Part shown: one piece after another, positions 30,704 to 41,158 of the stretch
Numbering within the stretch: the stretch's first letter is position 1
Layout: each line of letters opens with the position of its first letter
Assembly: GCF_009763255.1 (NCBI RefSeq)
Contig: NZ_WSJB01000022.1
Coordinates: 310,001 to 374,000, forward strand
Origin: Bordetella sp. 02P26C-1
GTDB lineage: Bacteria; Pseudomonadota; Gammaproteobacteria; Burkholderiales; Burkholderiaceae_B
Length of the DNA stretch: 64,000 nt
Direction: 5' to 3'
The notes under the pieces: generated by a model
What the model was told of the DNA's origin: nothing
Database searches by the model: none
The model's input: the letters and a program-made list of their open reading frames with translations, nothing else
Position numbers and translations under genes: made by a program

Positions 30704-31675
30704 ATGAAAAAAACCATCCTCGCGCTGGCCACGGCTGGCGTCACCCTGCTCGGCACCGCCACCGTTCACGCGGACGACTATCCCAATAAGCCCGTCACCG
30801 TCATCGTGCCATTCGTGCCGGGCGGCTCTTCCGACATTACCGCCCGCGCGGTATTGCCGGGCATGCAGAAACGGCTGGGGCAGACCTTTGTCGCCGAGAA
30901 CAAGCCCGGGGCCAATAGCGCCATCGGCGCGCAGGCGTTGGCGCGTTCCACGCCCGATGGCTACACCATGATGGTGGGCTCTATCGGCACGTTCGCGATC
31001 AACGAGGCCCTCTACAAAGAGCTGTCGTACAACCCCAGCAAAGACTTCACGTATCTCACGCAGGCCGTGCGCAACCCCAACATCCTTGTTGCTCCGCCTT
31101 CCTTTCCTCCCAACACGGTTGCCGAACTAGTCGAATACGCCAAGAAAAATCCCGGGGCGGTTTCCTACGCCTCCTCGGGCACCGGCTCATCGGATCACCT
31201 TTCCGCCATCCTCTTCCGTCAACGCACCGGCACCACTGGCGTAGACGTGCCCTATCGCGGCGGCGGCGCGGCGATTGCCGACCTGATGGGCGGACAGGTC
31301 AACGTGTCGTTCCAGAATTTGGGCGCGGTCCAGAAACACGTGCAGGCCGGCAAGCTCAAAGCATTGGCCATCACCGGCGAAAAACGCTCGCCCGAACTGC
31401 CCGACGTGCCCACCCTCGGGGAAGCTGGCGTTAAAGACATGGTGGTCTATTCCTGGCAAGGATTTGCCGTGCCCAAGGACACGCCCGAACCTGTCGTGAA
31501 CAAATTGTCCAGCGCATTGCGCGAAACGCTGCAAGAACCCGGCGTGACCAAGACGCTCCAAGGCCTGGGCTTTGAGGTGGTCGCGAACACCCCCGAGGAG
31601 TTCGCCGCCTTCCAAAAAGAAGAAGTCGCCCGCTGGAAAAAGGTAATCAAAGACGGCGGCATTGAATTGCAGTAA
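30704..31675 (+). CDS. Second Bug-family solute-binding protein
   Basis: 323-aa periplasmic receptor. The signal peptide MKKTILALATAGVTLL ends TATVHA-DDYP. The mature part has YPNKPVTVIVPFVPGGSSDITAR, ENKPGANSAIGAQALAR, YASSGTGSSDHLSAI and DVPYRGGGAAIADLMGGQ. The start ATG 30704 follows CGGAG. It is divergent from the first operon and shares the same operator region, so both receptors are likely co-regulated. No TctAB permease is nearby. Confidence 0.92.
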   Translation: MKKTILALATAGVTLLGTATVHADDYPNKPVTVIVPFVPGGSSDITARAVLPGMQKRLGQTFVAENKPGANSAIGAQALARSTPDGYTMMVGSIGTFAINEALYKELSYNPSKDFTYLTQAVRNPNILVAPPSFPPNTVAELVEYAKKNPGAVSYASSGTGSSDHLSAILFRQRTGTTGVDVPYRGGGAAIADLMGGQVNVSFQNLGAVQKHVQAGKLKALAITGEKRSPELPDVPTLGEAGVKDMVVYSWQGFAVPKDTPEPVVNKLSSALRETLQEPGVTKTLQGLGFEVVANTPEEFAAFQKEEVARWKKVIKDGGIELQ

Positions 31676-31726
31676 TGCGCCAATAATCCAGTAGCATTGA
31701 CTTTTTCGACCCTTAACCGCAACGAC

Positions 31727-32692
31727 ATGACCACCAAGCCACGCATTCTTCAGGTCGGCTCTCTGTCCGGCTCCCCCTCTGCCAACCAACGGTTGGCCAA
31801 AGATTACGACGTGTTTGAGTTTTGGAGCTACGGCGATCGCAGCGCGGCCTTGGCCGCGCTGGCCGAGCACGGTCGGGGCATCACCGCCATGGTGACCTCC
31901 GCCAACATGGGCGCAAACGCTGAGCTAATCAATGCGCTACCCGATCTCAAGGCGATCTGCAGCTGGGGCGTTGGCTACGAGACCATCGACCTGAAGGCCG
32001 CGCAAGCGCGTGGCGTGGTGGTCAGCAACACGCCGGACGTGTTGACCGATTGCGTGGCCGATCTCGCCTGGGGTCTGATGATCGCGGGCGCCCGCCGCAT
32101 GAGTCAGGGCGACCGTTTCGTGCGCGCGGGCCGCTGGGGCCAGGTGCATGGCTCGATTCCGCTGGGCATCCGCGTCAGCGGCAAGAAACTGGGCATTGTC
32201 GGTCTGGGCCGTATCGGCCAAGCCATTGCCGAACGCGGCAAAGGGTTCAACATGGACGTGCGCTATCACAACCGTCGCGAGCGCACCGACGTGCCCTACG
32301 GCTATGAGGCATCGCTGGTTGACCTCGCCGCATGGGCGGATTTCCTCGTCGTCGCCACGGTCGGCGGCCCCGAGACCCGCCACTTGGTCAACAAAGACGT
32401 CCTCGAAGCGCTAGGCCCCAAGGGCATCATCGTCAATATCGCGCGCGGTCCTGTGATTGATGAACAAGCGATGATCGCTGCACTCGAAAGCGGCAAGCTC
32501 GGCGGCGCCGCCTTGGACGTATTCGAGTTCGAGCCCAACGTGCCCGAAGCACTCATCGACAGCGATAACACGGTGCTCTTGCCGCATATCGGCAGCGCAA
32601 GCTACGAGACCCGCATGGCGATGGAAGACCTGATGCTGGAAAACCTGGCGTCATTCTTCCAGAGCGGCAAACTGGTCACGCCGGTCGAATAA
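31727..32692 (+). CDS. D-2-hydroxyacid dehydrogenase
   Basis: 321-aa NAD(P)-dependent reductase of 2-keto acids, close in layout to glyoxylate/hydroxypyruvate and 2-ketogluconate reductases. It has GLGRIG, the catalytic Arg in NIARGPVIDE, Glu in FEFEPNVPE and His in LLPHIGSAS. The start ATG 31727 (MTTKPRILQ) is used; a TTG at 31697 is less likely. With the divergent aldolase operon it could reduce a keto or semialdehyde product, but this is inference. A strong hairpin follows 10 bases after the stop. Confidence 0.88.
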   Translation: MTTKPRILQVGSLSGSPSANQRLAKDYDVFEFWSYGDRSAALAALAEHGRGITAMVTSANMGANAELINALPDLKAICSWGVGYETIDLKAAQARGVVVSNTPDVLTDCVADLAWGLMIAGARRMSQGDRFVRAGRWGQVHGSIPLGIRVSGKKLGIVGLGRIGQAIAERGKGFNMDVRYHNRRERTDVPYGYEASLVDLAAWADFLVVATVGGPETRHLVNKDVLEALGPKGIIVNIARGPVIDEQAMIAALESGKLGGAALDVFEFEPNVPEALIDSDNTVLLPHIGSASYETRMAMEDLMLENLASFFQSGKLVTPVE

Positions 32693-32702
32693 TTGCCACG
32701 AC

Positions 32703-32731
32703 ATGCGATAGCTCGCCAAGAGCTATCGCAT
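32703..32731. terminator. Perfect 12-bp hairpin after the hydroxyacid dehydrogenase
   Basis: ATGCGATAGCTC-GCCAA-GAGCTATCGCAT. No T-run follows it on the plus strand, so it is either a processing or decay-blocking stem, or a weak terminator. The rest of the 128-base gap before the DUF3579 gene holds nothing recognisable. Confidence 0.5.
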
Positions 32732-32820
32732 CACGGAAAAAATTCGCATTCGCCAAGGGCGTGCAGGTGCGCTGCGCCCCTCACCCAGGGCAACAAATGA
32801 CGAGGAGCCCCGTCTGGAAC

Positions 32821-33111
32821 TCAGACCTCGCGCTCTTCGGTTTTCAGATTGTTGTCGCGAGCGAAGTCCACGACGAATTTATATGCCAGCGGCTCCAGTT
32901 CGCGCAGCCGCTGATCGACCACGATACCCCGCACCCCATCGATCAAGGTTGGCAGCACATAAGGCGAGTAGGTCAGGTGACTGCCGGTCGTGCCAGGCGG
33001 CCGAAACTGGGCCATGACGCCGGCCAGGCGCTCGGCCCAATCACTGGGTCGGAAACGGGCGCCACTCTCTGTGACGCCATGAATAACGAATTGTTTGACG
33101 CGATCTGTCAT
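32821..33111 (-). CDS. DUF3579 family protein
   Basis: 96-aa conserved betaproteobacterial protein of unknown function. Recognisable core segments are DRVKQFVIHGVTESGARFRP, SDWAERLAGVMA, YSPYVLPTLIDGVRGIVVD and PLAYKFVVDFARDN. The start ATG 33111 gives the family length; an upstream extension would overlap argF and is rejected. Divergent from argF, a linkage common in this group. No catalytic motif is evident. Confidence 0.8.
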   Translation of the reverse strand: MTDRVKQFVIHGVTESGARFRPSDWAERLAGVMAQFRPPGTTGSHLTYSPYVLPTLIDGVRGIVVDQRLRELEPLAYKFVVDFARDNNLKTEEREV

Positions 33112-33222
33112 GAATTTTTCACCGCGGACCCCGTGTGCAGCATCAGATGGGACTAACGACAAAGATGTGACCCGCGCCGCGAATTGTATATGATTGATGT
33201 TTTGGCCTTGCCCTCTTGCACC

Positions 33223-34164
33223 ATGACATTGCCTTCGCACCAGACCGGCCCCTTGCGGCACTTCCTGCAGTTTCGGGATTTTTCCCCTAGCGAAATCGCC
33301 TATGTGCTCGATCGCGCTCGCCTGATCAAGGACAAGTTCAAACGCTACGAGCCTCATATGCCGCTACACGATCGCACCCTCGCGATGGTGTTCGAAAAAG
33401 CCAGCACGCGTACCCGCGTGTCGTTCGAGGCCGGCATGTATCAAATGGGCGGCTCGGTCATCAACCTTACCTCAAATGACTCGCAGTTGGGCCGCTCCGA
33501 GCCGATCGAAGACACGGCGCGCGTGATCTCGCGCATGGTCGACATCGTCATGATCCGCACGTTCGAGCAGACCCGAATCGAGCGTTTCGCCGCGCATTCG
33601 CGCGTGCCGGTCATCAACGGCCTGACCAACGAGTACCACCCCTGCCAGATCCTGGCCGATATTTTCACGTTTATCGAGCATCGCGGGTCCATCGCCGGCA
33701 AGACGGTGGCATGGATCGGTGACGCCAACAACATGTCCTACACCTGGCTGCAAGCAGCCGAGATGTTGGGCTTTACGCTGCACGTCTCCACCCCGCCCGG
33801 CTACGAGCTGGAGGCCAACCGTATCGGCAATCCGCCGGAAACGGTGCTGCGCCAGTTCTCCGACCCGGTCGAGGCCTGCCGTGGCGCGCATCTTGTGACG
33901 ACGGACGTCTGGACCAGCATGGGCTACGAAGCCGAAAACGAAGCCCGCCGCGCGGCCTTCGCCGACTGGTGCGTCGATGCCGAAATGATGGCCGTGGCCG
34001 ATCCGAGCGCGGTATTCATGCACTGCCTGCCCGCCCATCGCGGCGAAGAAGTCACCGGCGAAGTCATCGACGGCCCGCAAAGCGTGGTCTGGGACGAAGC
34101 CGAAAACCGCCTCCACGTGCAAAAAGCCCTCATGGAATTCTTGCTGCTCGGCAAGATCGATTAA
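33223..34164 (+). CDS. argF: Ornithine carbamoyltransferase
   Basis: 313-aa enzyme that makes citrulline from ornithine and carbamoyl phosphate. The carbamoyl-phosphate motif is STRTRVSFE, followed by HPCQILAD, DANNMSYTW, and the ornithine motif HCLPAHRGEE. ATG 33223 (MTLPSHQTG) is chosen; a TTG 13 codons upstream is unlikely. It is followed after 168 bases by argG, with a separate -10-like element between them. The pair performs consecutive steps of arginine synthesis. Confidence 0.96.
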   Translation: MTLPSHQTGPLRHFLQFRDFSPSEIAYVLDRARLIKDKFKRYEPHMPLHDRTLAMVFEKASTRTRVSFEAGMYQMGGSVINLTSNDSQLGRSEPIEDTARVISRMVDIVMIRTFEQTRIERFAAHSRVPVINGLTNEYHPCQILADIFTFIEHRGSIAGKTVAWIGDANNMSYTWLQAAEMLGFTLHVSTPPGYELEANRIGNPPETVLRQFSDPVEACRGAHLVTTDVWTSMGYEAENEARRAAFADWCVDAEMMAVADPSAVFMHCLPAHRGEEVTGEVIDGPQSVVWDEAENRLHVQKALMEFLLLGKID

Positions 34165-34191
34165 TCGACGCAGCGCGCGGGCATGGCATGA

Positions 34192-35670
<1,479 letters not shown>

Positions 35671-35697
35671 ACGCGCAAGCTCACAAGCGCAGACATA

Positions 35698-35733
35698 ACG
35701 GCCGCCACCTTCGGGTGAGCGGCCGTTTGTTTT
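35698..35733. terminator. Terminator after argG
   Basis: ACGGCCGC-CACC-TTCG-GGTG-A-GCGGCCGT followed by TTGTTTT. A 12-bp stem with a UUCG-type tetraloop. It serves argG and lies close to the convergent kup end. Confidence 0.88.
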
Positions 35734-35776
35734 ACAGCGTCAGGGCGATCGTTGGTCTCTTACCCGCAGACTCGCT

Positions 35777-37678
35777 TCAGATCTCAACCTGCATGCCCAT
35801 TTCCACCACGCGATTGGGCGGGATCTTGAAGAACAGTGTGCTGCGCATGGCATTACGTGCCATGAACGAGAATACACCCATGCGCCAGCGCCCCATGGCC
35901 GGCTGACGCGCGGCCACAATCGTCTGGCGCGATAAGAAATACGAGGTACGCATCGGCTCCAGGTCGATTTCCGGATACGCCTCGGAGATCAGTCTGAGCA
36001 CATGCGGCACGTTCGGGTCTTCCTTAAAGCCATAGTGCACGGCGATCTGCCAGCTATCCATGCCCACAGGCTCGACCAGGAATCGCTCTTCATCCGACAC
36101 GTAGGGCACGTCCACGACTTCCAGCGTGAGAAATACCGTGTATTCGTGCAGCACCTTGTTGTGCTTCAGATTATGCAGCAAGGCGGCGGGCACCCTGCCA
36201 GGCGTCATCGTCAAGAAGACTGCCGTCCCTGGTACACGCGCCGGCGGATGCTGCTGCAACTGCTCCAGAAACGCGGGTAGCGCTTCCTGATCGCGCTGGT
36301 GTCGCAAGGCTAAAAGCTGTCGCCCGCGGCGCCAGGTCATCATCAAGGAAAACATCACGATGCCCACCATCAAGGGTAGCCATCCGCCTTCGTGAATCTT
36401 TGCCGCATTCGCGCTGAAGAGCAATAGATCCACCAGCAGGAAAACGCCAAGCGCGCTCAGCCACAACGCGCGTCGCATGCCAGTCGAGCCGCGCGGCAAC
36501 ACCGTAAACGCCAGCAGGGTAGTCGTGAGCATCGTCCCGGTCACGGCAAAGCCATAGGCTGCGGCGAGATTTTCAGAACTCTGGAACACCAGCACAAGAA
36601 TCAACACCGACACCAGGAGCCACGCGTTCACTTGCGGCAGATAGATCTGCCCCTTCTCTGCGGCAGAGGTGTGCAGAATCTGCATGCGTGGCCAATACCC
36701 GAGTTGGATCGCCTGACGCGTTACCGAGAACGCCCCGGAAATCACCGCCTGCGCCGCGACGACGGTGGCTACCGTCGCCAGCATCACCAAGGGCACCAAC
36801 GCCCACTGCGGCGCCATCAGAAAAAAGGGATTGCGTATCGCCGTCGGGTCCTGCAGCAGCAATGCGCCCTGCCCAAAATAGCAAAGCCCCAACGCCGGCA
36901 ACACCATCGAGAACCAGGCGCGTCGGATTGCCTGCCTGCCAAAATGACCCATATCCGCGTACAAGGCTTCGGCGCCGGTCAAGGCCAGCACCACGGCACC
37001 GAGCAGCACAAAGCTGCGTCCTGGGAACTCTGCAATGAACTGCAGGCCGATCAGGGGATTCAACGCTTCCAATACCTGCGGGGCATGCACAATTTGCCTC
37101 AGACCCAGCGCAGCCATCGTCGCGAACCACACCGCCATCACCGGCCCGAACAGCCGCCCCATCGCACCTGTACCTTGGTGCTGTATCAAAAATAAAACCA
37201 GCAACACAAGCAACGCTAGCGGCACGACCCACGGATCCAGCCTGTGCGACACGACGCCTATGCCCTCCAGTGCGGATAACACCGATATGGCCGGCGTGAT
37301 GATGCTGTCGCCGTAGAACAGCGCCGCACCAAAAATACCCAAGACCACGAGCAGCAAACGCGCGCGCCCTGCCCGTCCACGCACCGCCAGCTCCAATAGC
37401 GCCAAGGTGCCGCCTTCGCCCCGGTTATCGGCTCGCAGCACCAGCATCACATACTTGAACGACACGACCAGCATGAGCAGCCAGAACAAGATCGACAGCA
37501 CACCGAGTACATGATGTGGCTCGACCCGATCGAAGCCGGCCAGACACGCGCGCAGGGTATAGAGTGGACTGGTGCCGATATCACCATAAACCACGCCAAG
37601 CGCACCCAGCATCAGCGCGGCGTGCTTAGTCGACGCATGCGCGGTGGACACCGCGGGATCCTGCCCAGTCGAACTCAT
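35777..37678 (-). CDS. kup: Kup-family low-affinity potassium transporter
   Basis: 633-aa K+/H+ symporter with about 12 membrane segments and a C-terminal cytoplasmic domain. Family segments are LMLGALGVVYGDIGTSPLYTL, SILFWLLMLVVSFKYV, RADNRGEGGTLAL, GALFYGDSIITPAISVLSALEG and TGAEALYADMGHFGR. The C-terminal VHYGFKEDPNVPHVL and RTSYFLSRQTIV are also typical. It lies downstream of the response regulator and histidine kinase on the same strand, 15 bases after the kinase stop, so it may be in their operon. Confidence 0.95.
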   Translation of the reverse strand: MSSTGQDPAVSTAHASTKHAALMLGALGVVYGDIGTSPLYTLRACLAGFDRVEPHHVLGVLSILFWLLMLVVSFKYVMLVLRADNRGEGGTLALLELAVRGRAGRARLLLVVLGIFGAALFYGDSIITPAISVLSALEGIGVVSHRLDPWVVPLALLVLLVLFLIQHQGTGAMGRLFGPVMAVWFATMAALGLRQIVHAPQVLEALNPLIGLQFIAEFPGRSFVLLGAVVLALTGAEALYADMGHFGRQAIRRAWFSMVLPALGLCYFGQGALLLQDPTAIRNPFFLMAPQWALVPLVMLATVATVVAAQAVISGAFSVTRQAIQLGYWPRMQILHTSAAEKGQIYLPQVNAWLLVSVLILVLVFQSSENLAAAYGFAVTGTMLTTTLLAFTVLPRGSTGMRRALWLSALGVFLLVDLLLFSANAAKIHEGGWLPLMVGIVMFSLMMTWRRGRQLLALRHQRDQEALPAFLEQLQQHPPARVPGTAVFLTMTPGRVPAALLHNLKHNKVLHEYTVFLTLEVVDVPYVSDEERFLVEPVGMDSWQIAVHYGFKEDPNVPHVLRLISEAYPEIDLEPMRTSYFLSRQTIVAARQPAMGRWRMGVFSFMARNAMRSTLFFKIPPNRVVEMGMQVEI

Positions 37679-37693
37679 CGGACCTCCAATCGC

Positions 37694-38866
37694 TCAGGAT
37701 GTACGATCCTGCCGAGTCAACTGCGCCCCTTTGCGGGGCCCCGGAAACACCACGGATAAACGCGTGCCCGCGTACTCGGGCCGGCTTGTCAGCTTCCACC
37801 AGGCGCCATGGGCGTGGGCGATCTCGCGCACGATCGCCAGGCCCAGTCCGGACCCGCCCGCGCCATTGCCCGGCGAACGATAAAAGGCCTCGAAGACCCG
37901 CTCGCGTTCCTCGGGCGGTATGCCCGGGCCATCGTCCTCGACGACCAAGGTCGGCGGATTCTCGCCCACGGTCAGCGTGATGCGGCCCGTATCGTTGCCG
38001 TAGCGCACGGCATTGTCGATCAGATTGCCCAGCAACTCGTCCAACAGCAACGGATCGCCATCGATCCACACCGGATGATCAGGCGCTACCAGATCGATTG
38101 CGAAATGCTCGGCGTGGGCATGAGGGATCCATTCCGCGCCGCTCGCCCTCACCCAATCGCAGAGATCGATACGGACAAAACTATCCTGAGGGCGCGCATT
38201 GGGGTCGGCGCGCGCCAACACCAGCAACTGCTGACCCAATCGGATCATGCGATCGCTGACCGCCTTGATGCGCTGCGCGCGCACGCGAACATCGTCGGGC
38301 AGCGGCCGTGAGAGCATGAGCTCGGATTCCATGCGCAGCCCGCTTAACGGGGTGCGCAGTTGATGGGCCGCGTGGCCGATGAATCGACGTTGCGCGGCAA
38401 GCGATGCGTCCAGCCTCAACAAGAGGTCATTGGTATGCCGCACGAGCGGCTCGATCTCCGCCGGCACGCCAGCGACTTCCAAGGGCTGCATATCGTCGAT
38501 CGAACGCTGACGGATTTCTTCGGACAGATGGTTGACCGACCGCAGGCCGGAGCGCACGCCCTGCACGATCACAAAGGCAAAGACGGCGACCAGCACAGCT
38601 TGTCCGCCGACCATCAGCCAAAAGAAGTCCTCCAGCATCCACCCGGCCATATCCAGCTTATGACTGATGACCCAGGTAGCGATCAGATCCAGAACGACGA
38701 GGACAAGGATAGGCGGCAGCAGCCGTTTTACCAGGTAGCGCGCCAGTGACCCTCGTGGAAACGCCCAACGCTCGTTGCCCGGCGCACTGCCAGGAGATGA
38801 ACTCGAGGCCGACGACTGAGGTGGCACTTTCGCACCATGAGGCTCGGGCCGACGCGAGATGTTCAC
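37694..38866 (-). CDS. Sensor histidine kinase (TctE/QseC-like, no periplasmic sensor domain)
   Basis: 390-aa membrane kinase. About 40 low-complexity N-terminal residues precede two membrane helices (LLPPILVLVVLDLIATWVI and LMVGGQAVLVAVFAFVIVQG) with only a short loop of about 15 residues between them, so the usual TctE/QseC periplasmic domain is absent. HAMP, H-box HAAHQLRTPLSGLR, N-box NLIDNAVRYG, DDGPGIP and GSGLGLAIV are intact. The start overlaps the response-regulator stop by 4 bases. Membrane or intracellular sensing is likely, and adjacency to kup suggests potassium or turgor (inference). Confidence 0.88.
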   Translation of the reverse strand: MNISRRPEPHGAKVPPQSSASSSSPGSAPGNERWAFPRGSLARYLVKRLLPPILVLVVLDLIATWVISHKLDMAGWMLEDFFWLMVGGQAVLVAVFAFVIVQGVRSGLRSVNHLSEEIRQRSIDDMQPLEVAGVPAEIEPLVRHTNDLLLRLDASLAAQRRFIGHAAHQLRTPLSGLRMESELMLSRPLPDDVRVRAQRIKAVSDRMIRLGQQLLVLARADPNARPQDSFVRIDLCDWVRASGAEWIPHAHAEHFAIDLVAPDHPVWIDGDPLLLDELLGNLIDNAVRYGNDTGRITLTVGENPPTLVVEDDGPGIPPEERERVFEAFYRSPGNGAGGSGLGLAIVREIAHAHGAWWKLTSRPEYAGTRLSVVFPGPRKGAQLTRQDRTS

Positions 38867-39534
38867 GCGGACTGCGTCTCCAGCATATAACCGAAGCCAC
38901 GCACTGTCAGAATACTGGCGCCCGTGCCCTCAAGACGTTTACGCAGACGGTACACATAGACCTCCACTGCGTTCTCGCTGAAGTCGGCATCCCACGCCGA
39001 TAAGGAATTTACGATCTGGCGCTTCGTCACTACACGGCCGGCGCGGGCCATCAACATTTCCAGCACCGACAGTTCACGCACCGACAGCGACAGACGCTGC
39101 CCATTGGCGCGCACCTCGCGCCCGACGGTATCGAAGCTCAAGGGACCGACTTCGATCAGTGGCTGTACCTGCCCCGCCCTACGACGGCCAAAAACGCGCA
39201 CGCGCGCGGCCAGTTCAGGCAGGTCAAAAGGCTTGGTGACGTAGTCGTCCGCGCCGGCGTCCAGCCCGGCGACGCGGTCTTCCAGACCATCGCGCGCCGT
39301 CACGATCAACACCGGCACCTGATTGCCGTCCTGTCGCAATTGCCGCAATACATCCAGACCACTGCGTCCGGGCAAGTTCAAATCCAGCAACAGCAGGTCA
39401 TAGGCCTGTCCGGCGAGCGCGCCGATGACCTTATCCCCGTCCGTCAGCCAGTCGACCGCATACCCCTGATCGGCCAGGAACTCCTGAAGCGCATGGCCCA
39501 GGGTGGTGTCGTCTTCAATAACAAGTACTCGCAT
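38863..39534 (-). CDS. OmpR-family response regulator (TctD/QseB-like)
   Basis: 223-aa two-domain regulator. The receiver has acidic pocket IEDD, phospho-acceptor D in LLLLDLNLPGRSGLD, T in VLIVTARD and K in DDYVTKPFDLPE. The winged helix has LSVRELSVLEMLMARAGRVVTKRQI and VEVYVYRLRKRLEG. Coupled by 4-base overlap to the kinase. Promoter region 39535-39676 shows nothing distinctive. Confidence 0.94.
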   Translation of the reverse strand: MRVLVIEDDTTLGHALQEFLADQGYAVDWLTDGDKVIGALAGQAYDLLLLDLNLPGRSGLDVLRQLRQDGNQVPVLIVTARDGLEDRVAGLDAGADDYVTKPFDLPELAARVRVFGRRRAGQVQPLIEVGPLSFDTVGREVRANGQRLSLSVRELSVLEMLMARAGRVVTKRQIVNSLSAWDADFSENAVEVYVYRLRKRLEGTGASILTVRGFGYMLETQSA

Positions 39535-39676
39535 GGCGGCATTCTAGCGCGAAGGGGAAAAGGGAAGAAACCAAAAGATCGCACCGCCTCACTACAAAAG
39601 CACTACGCCAGCTCTGGCGACGCACATGGCGCACCACAGCTGGCGTAGTGATGCAGAGGAGCCGGTCCTCGCGGCC

Positions 39677-40183
39677 TTACTGTGCCGGGGCAGGCGCGGC
39701 CGGCTGAGCGGCAGGCGGCGTCACCGCTGAGGGCTGACCCGCGGCAGCCGCAGGCGCACCGCCATCCGGTGCCGGCGTCGTAATGAAACCGATCTTGGCC
39801 AGGCCAGACCGCCGCGCGGCAGCCATCACTTTCGCCAACACCTCATACCGCGTATTCAGATCGGCGCGAATGCGCAGCTCAGGTTGCGGCTTGTTCTGCG
39901 CCATGGTCAGGAATCGATTGGGCAGATCGTCAATGGCCACCGGCTGATCGTCCCAGAACAAGGCGCCCGCCGCATCGATCGCCAGATCCACGCTCTTGGG
40001 CTCCTGCTCAATCGGCTCCGAGCTGACCTGCGGCATATTGATGCGCACCGAATGCGCCATCAAAGGCGCCGTGATGATGAAAATCACCAGCAGCACCAGC
40101 ATGACGTCGATCAGCGGCACCATGTTGATTTCCGACACGGTGTGGCCGCCGGGACCCTTGCTGTCGAAGCTGCCAAAAGCCAT
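39677..40183 (-). CDS. exbD: ExbD (TonB-linked)
   Basis: 168-aa proton-channel partner with one membrane helix carrying the key Asp (INMVPLIDVMLVLLVIFIIT) and a periplasmic domain ending in AAARRSGLAKIGF. A Pro/Ala-rich tail (about residues 140-168) is extra. The start overlaps the exbB stop by one base. It is the last gene of tonB-exbB-exbD. Confidence 0.95.
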   Translation of the reverse strand: MAFGSFDSKGPGGHTVSEINMVPLIDVMLVLLVIFIITAPLMAHSVRINMPQVSSEPIEQEPKSVDLAIDAAGALFWDDQPVAIDDLPNRFLTMAQNKPQPELRIRADLNTRYEVLAKVMAAARRSGLAKIGFITTPAPDGGAPAAAAGQPSAVTPPAAQPAAPAPAQ

Positions 40184-41157
40184 TATTGCGCTCCCCGGCC
40201 GTTCCCATTTTGGGCGTGGCGACGCAGCGCACGCACCTTACCATCCGACAACTCTACCTGCTGACCCGTGCTCAAAAAGGCAAACAGGTCGTGCGCGAAA
40301 GCGTCCAAGCGCGAGAGGAACACACGGTTATTACGAACAAAGGCGTTATAGGCCAGCACCGCTGGGATGGCCACGGCCAGGCCCAGGCCGGTCATGATCA
40401 GCGCTTCGCCCACCGGGCCCGCGATACGATTAATCGTCACGCCATCGGCCAGACCAATACCCACCAGTGCGTGATACACGCCCCACACCGTACCGAACAA
40501 CCCAACGAACGGCGCAGTCGAGCCCACCGAGGCCAGAACGGTCAAGCCGTTCTCGAGTTTCGCCGTTTCCTCGTCGATGACCTTGCGCATGGTGCGGGTA
40601 ACGAATTCGCCGTTGCCGCCGGATTCTTCCAGCTTGGTGGCGCCAAACTTCGCATGATGCTTTTGCGCATGCATGGCATGACTGGTCAAATGCGAGAAAG
40701 GATCGTTCGCGCCGTGCGTGACGATTTCATTTTCAACCTGCTCCAACGAGCTGGAATTCCAAAACTTGTTCAGAAATTCGTACGAGCGGCGGCGCATGCG
40801 CACATTGCTGATGAACTTGACCAGGATCAGGTACCAGGTCACCAGCGACATGACGATCAGGATAAAAAACAGGCCTTTGCCGACAAAATCGCTTTGCGCG
40901 ATAAAGTGCATAAAACCCATATCCGGCGCCGCGCCCTGCATCCCGGCAGCCGCTGACTGCAGGGTATTGCCTGCCTGCGACAACGCAGGCCCGGACTGCT
41001 GCAGCGCGTCGCTGGCCAGCTGCGTGCCGGCAGCCGCATTAGACACGGCAGAATCAATCGCCCCGCCTGCCGCTGGCGCGGCACTGGAGGCAGCAGGCGC
41101 TGCCGGCGTGGTGCTCGCCTGCGCCACCAGAATGGCGTTTTGCATAGCGTTGGACAT
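40183..41157 (-). CDS. exbB: ExbB (TonB-linked, with long N-terminal extension)
   Basis: 324-aa proton channel. About 80 extra N-terminal residues are rich in Ala, Pro, Gln and Ser (TTPAAPAASSAAPAAGG). The three membrane segments and TolQ/ExbB core (FILIVMSLVTWYLILVKF, VGSTAPFVGLFGTVWGVYHA, EALIMTGLGLAVAIPAVLAY) follow. Long-form ExbB with a periplasmic extension is known in several beta- and gammaproteobacteria. The start ATG 41157 sits within TGAGATG, just after the tonB stop. Confidence 0.95.
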   Translation of the reverse strand: MSNAMQNAILVAQASTTPAAPAASSAAPAAGGAIDSAVSNAAAGTQLASDALQQSGPALSQAGNTLQSAAAGMQGAAPDMGFMHFIAQSDFVGKGLFFILIVMSLVTWYLILVKFISNVRMRRRSYEFLNKFWNSSSLEQVENEIVTHGANDPFSHLTSHAMHAQKHHAKFGATKLEESGGNGEFVTRTMRKVIDEETAKLENGLTVLASVGSTAPFVGLFGTVWGVYHALVGIGLADGVTINRIAGPVGEALIMTGLGLAVAIPAVLAYNAFVRNNRVFLSRLDAFAHDLFAFLSTGQQVELSDGKVRALRRHAQNGNGRGAQ

Positions 41158-41158
41158 C

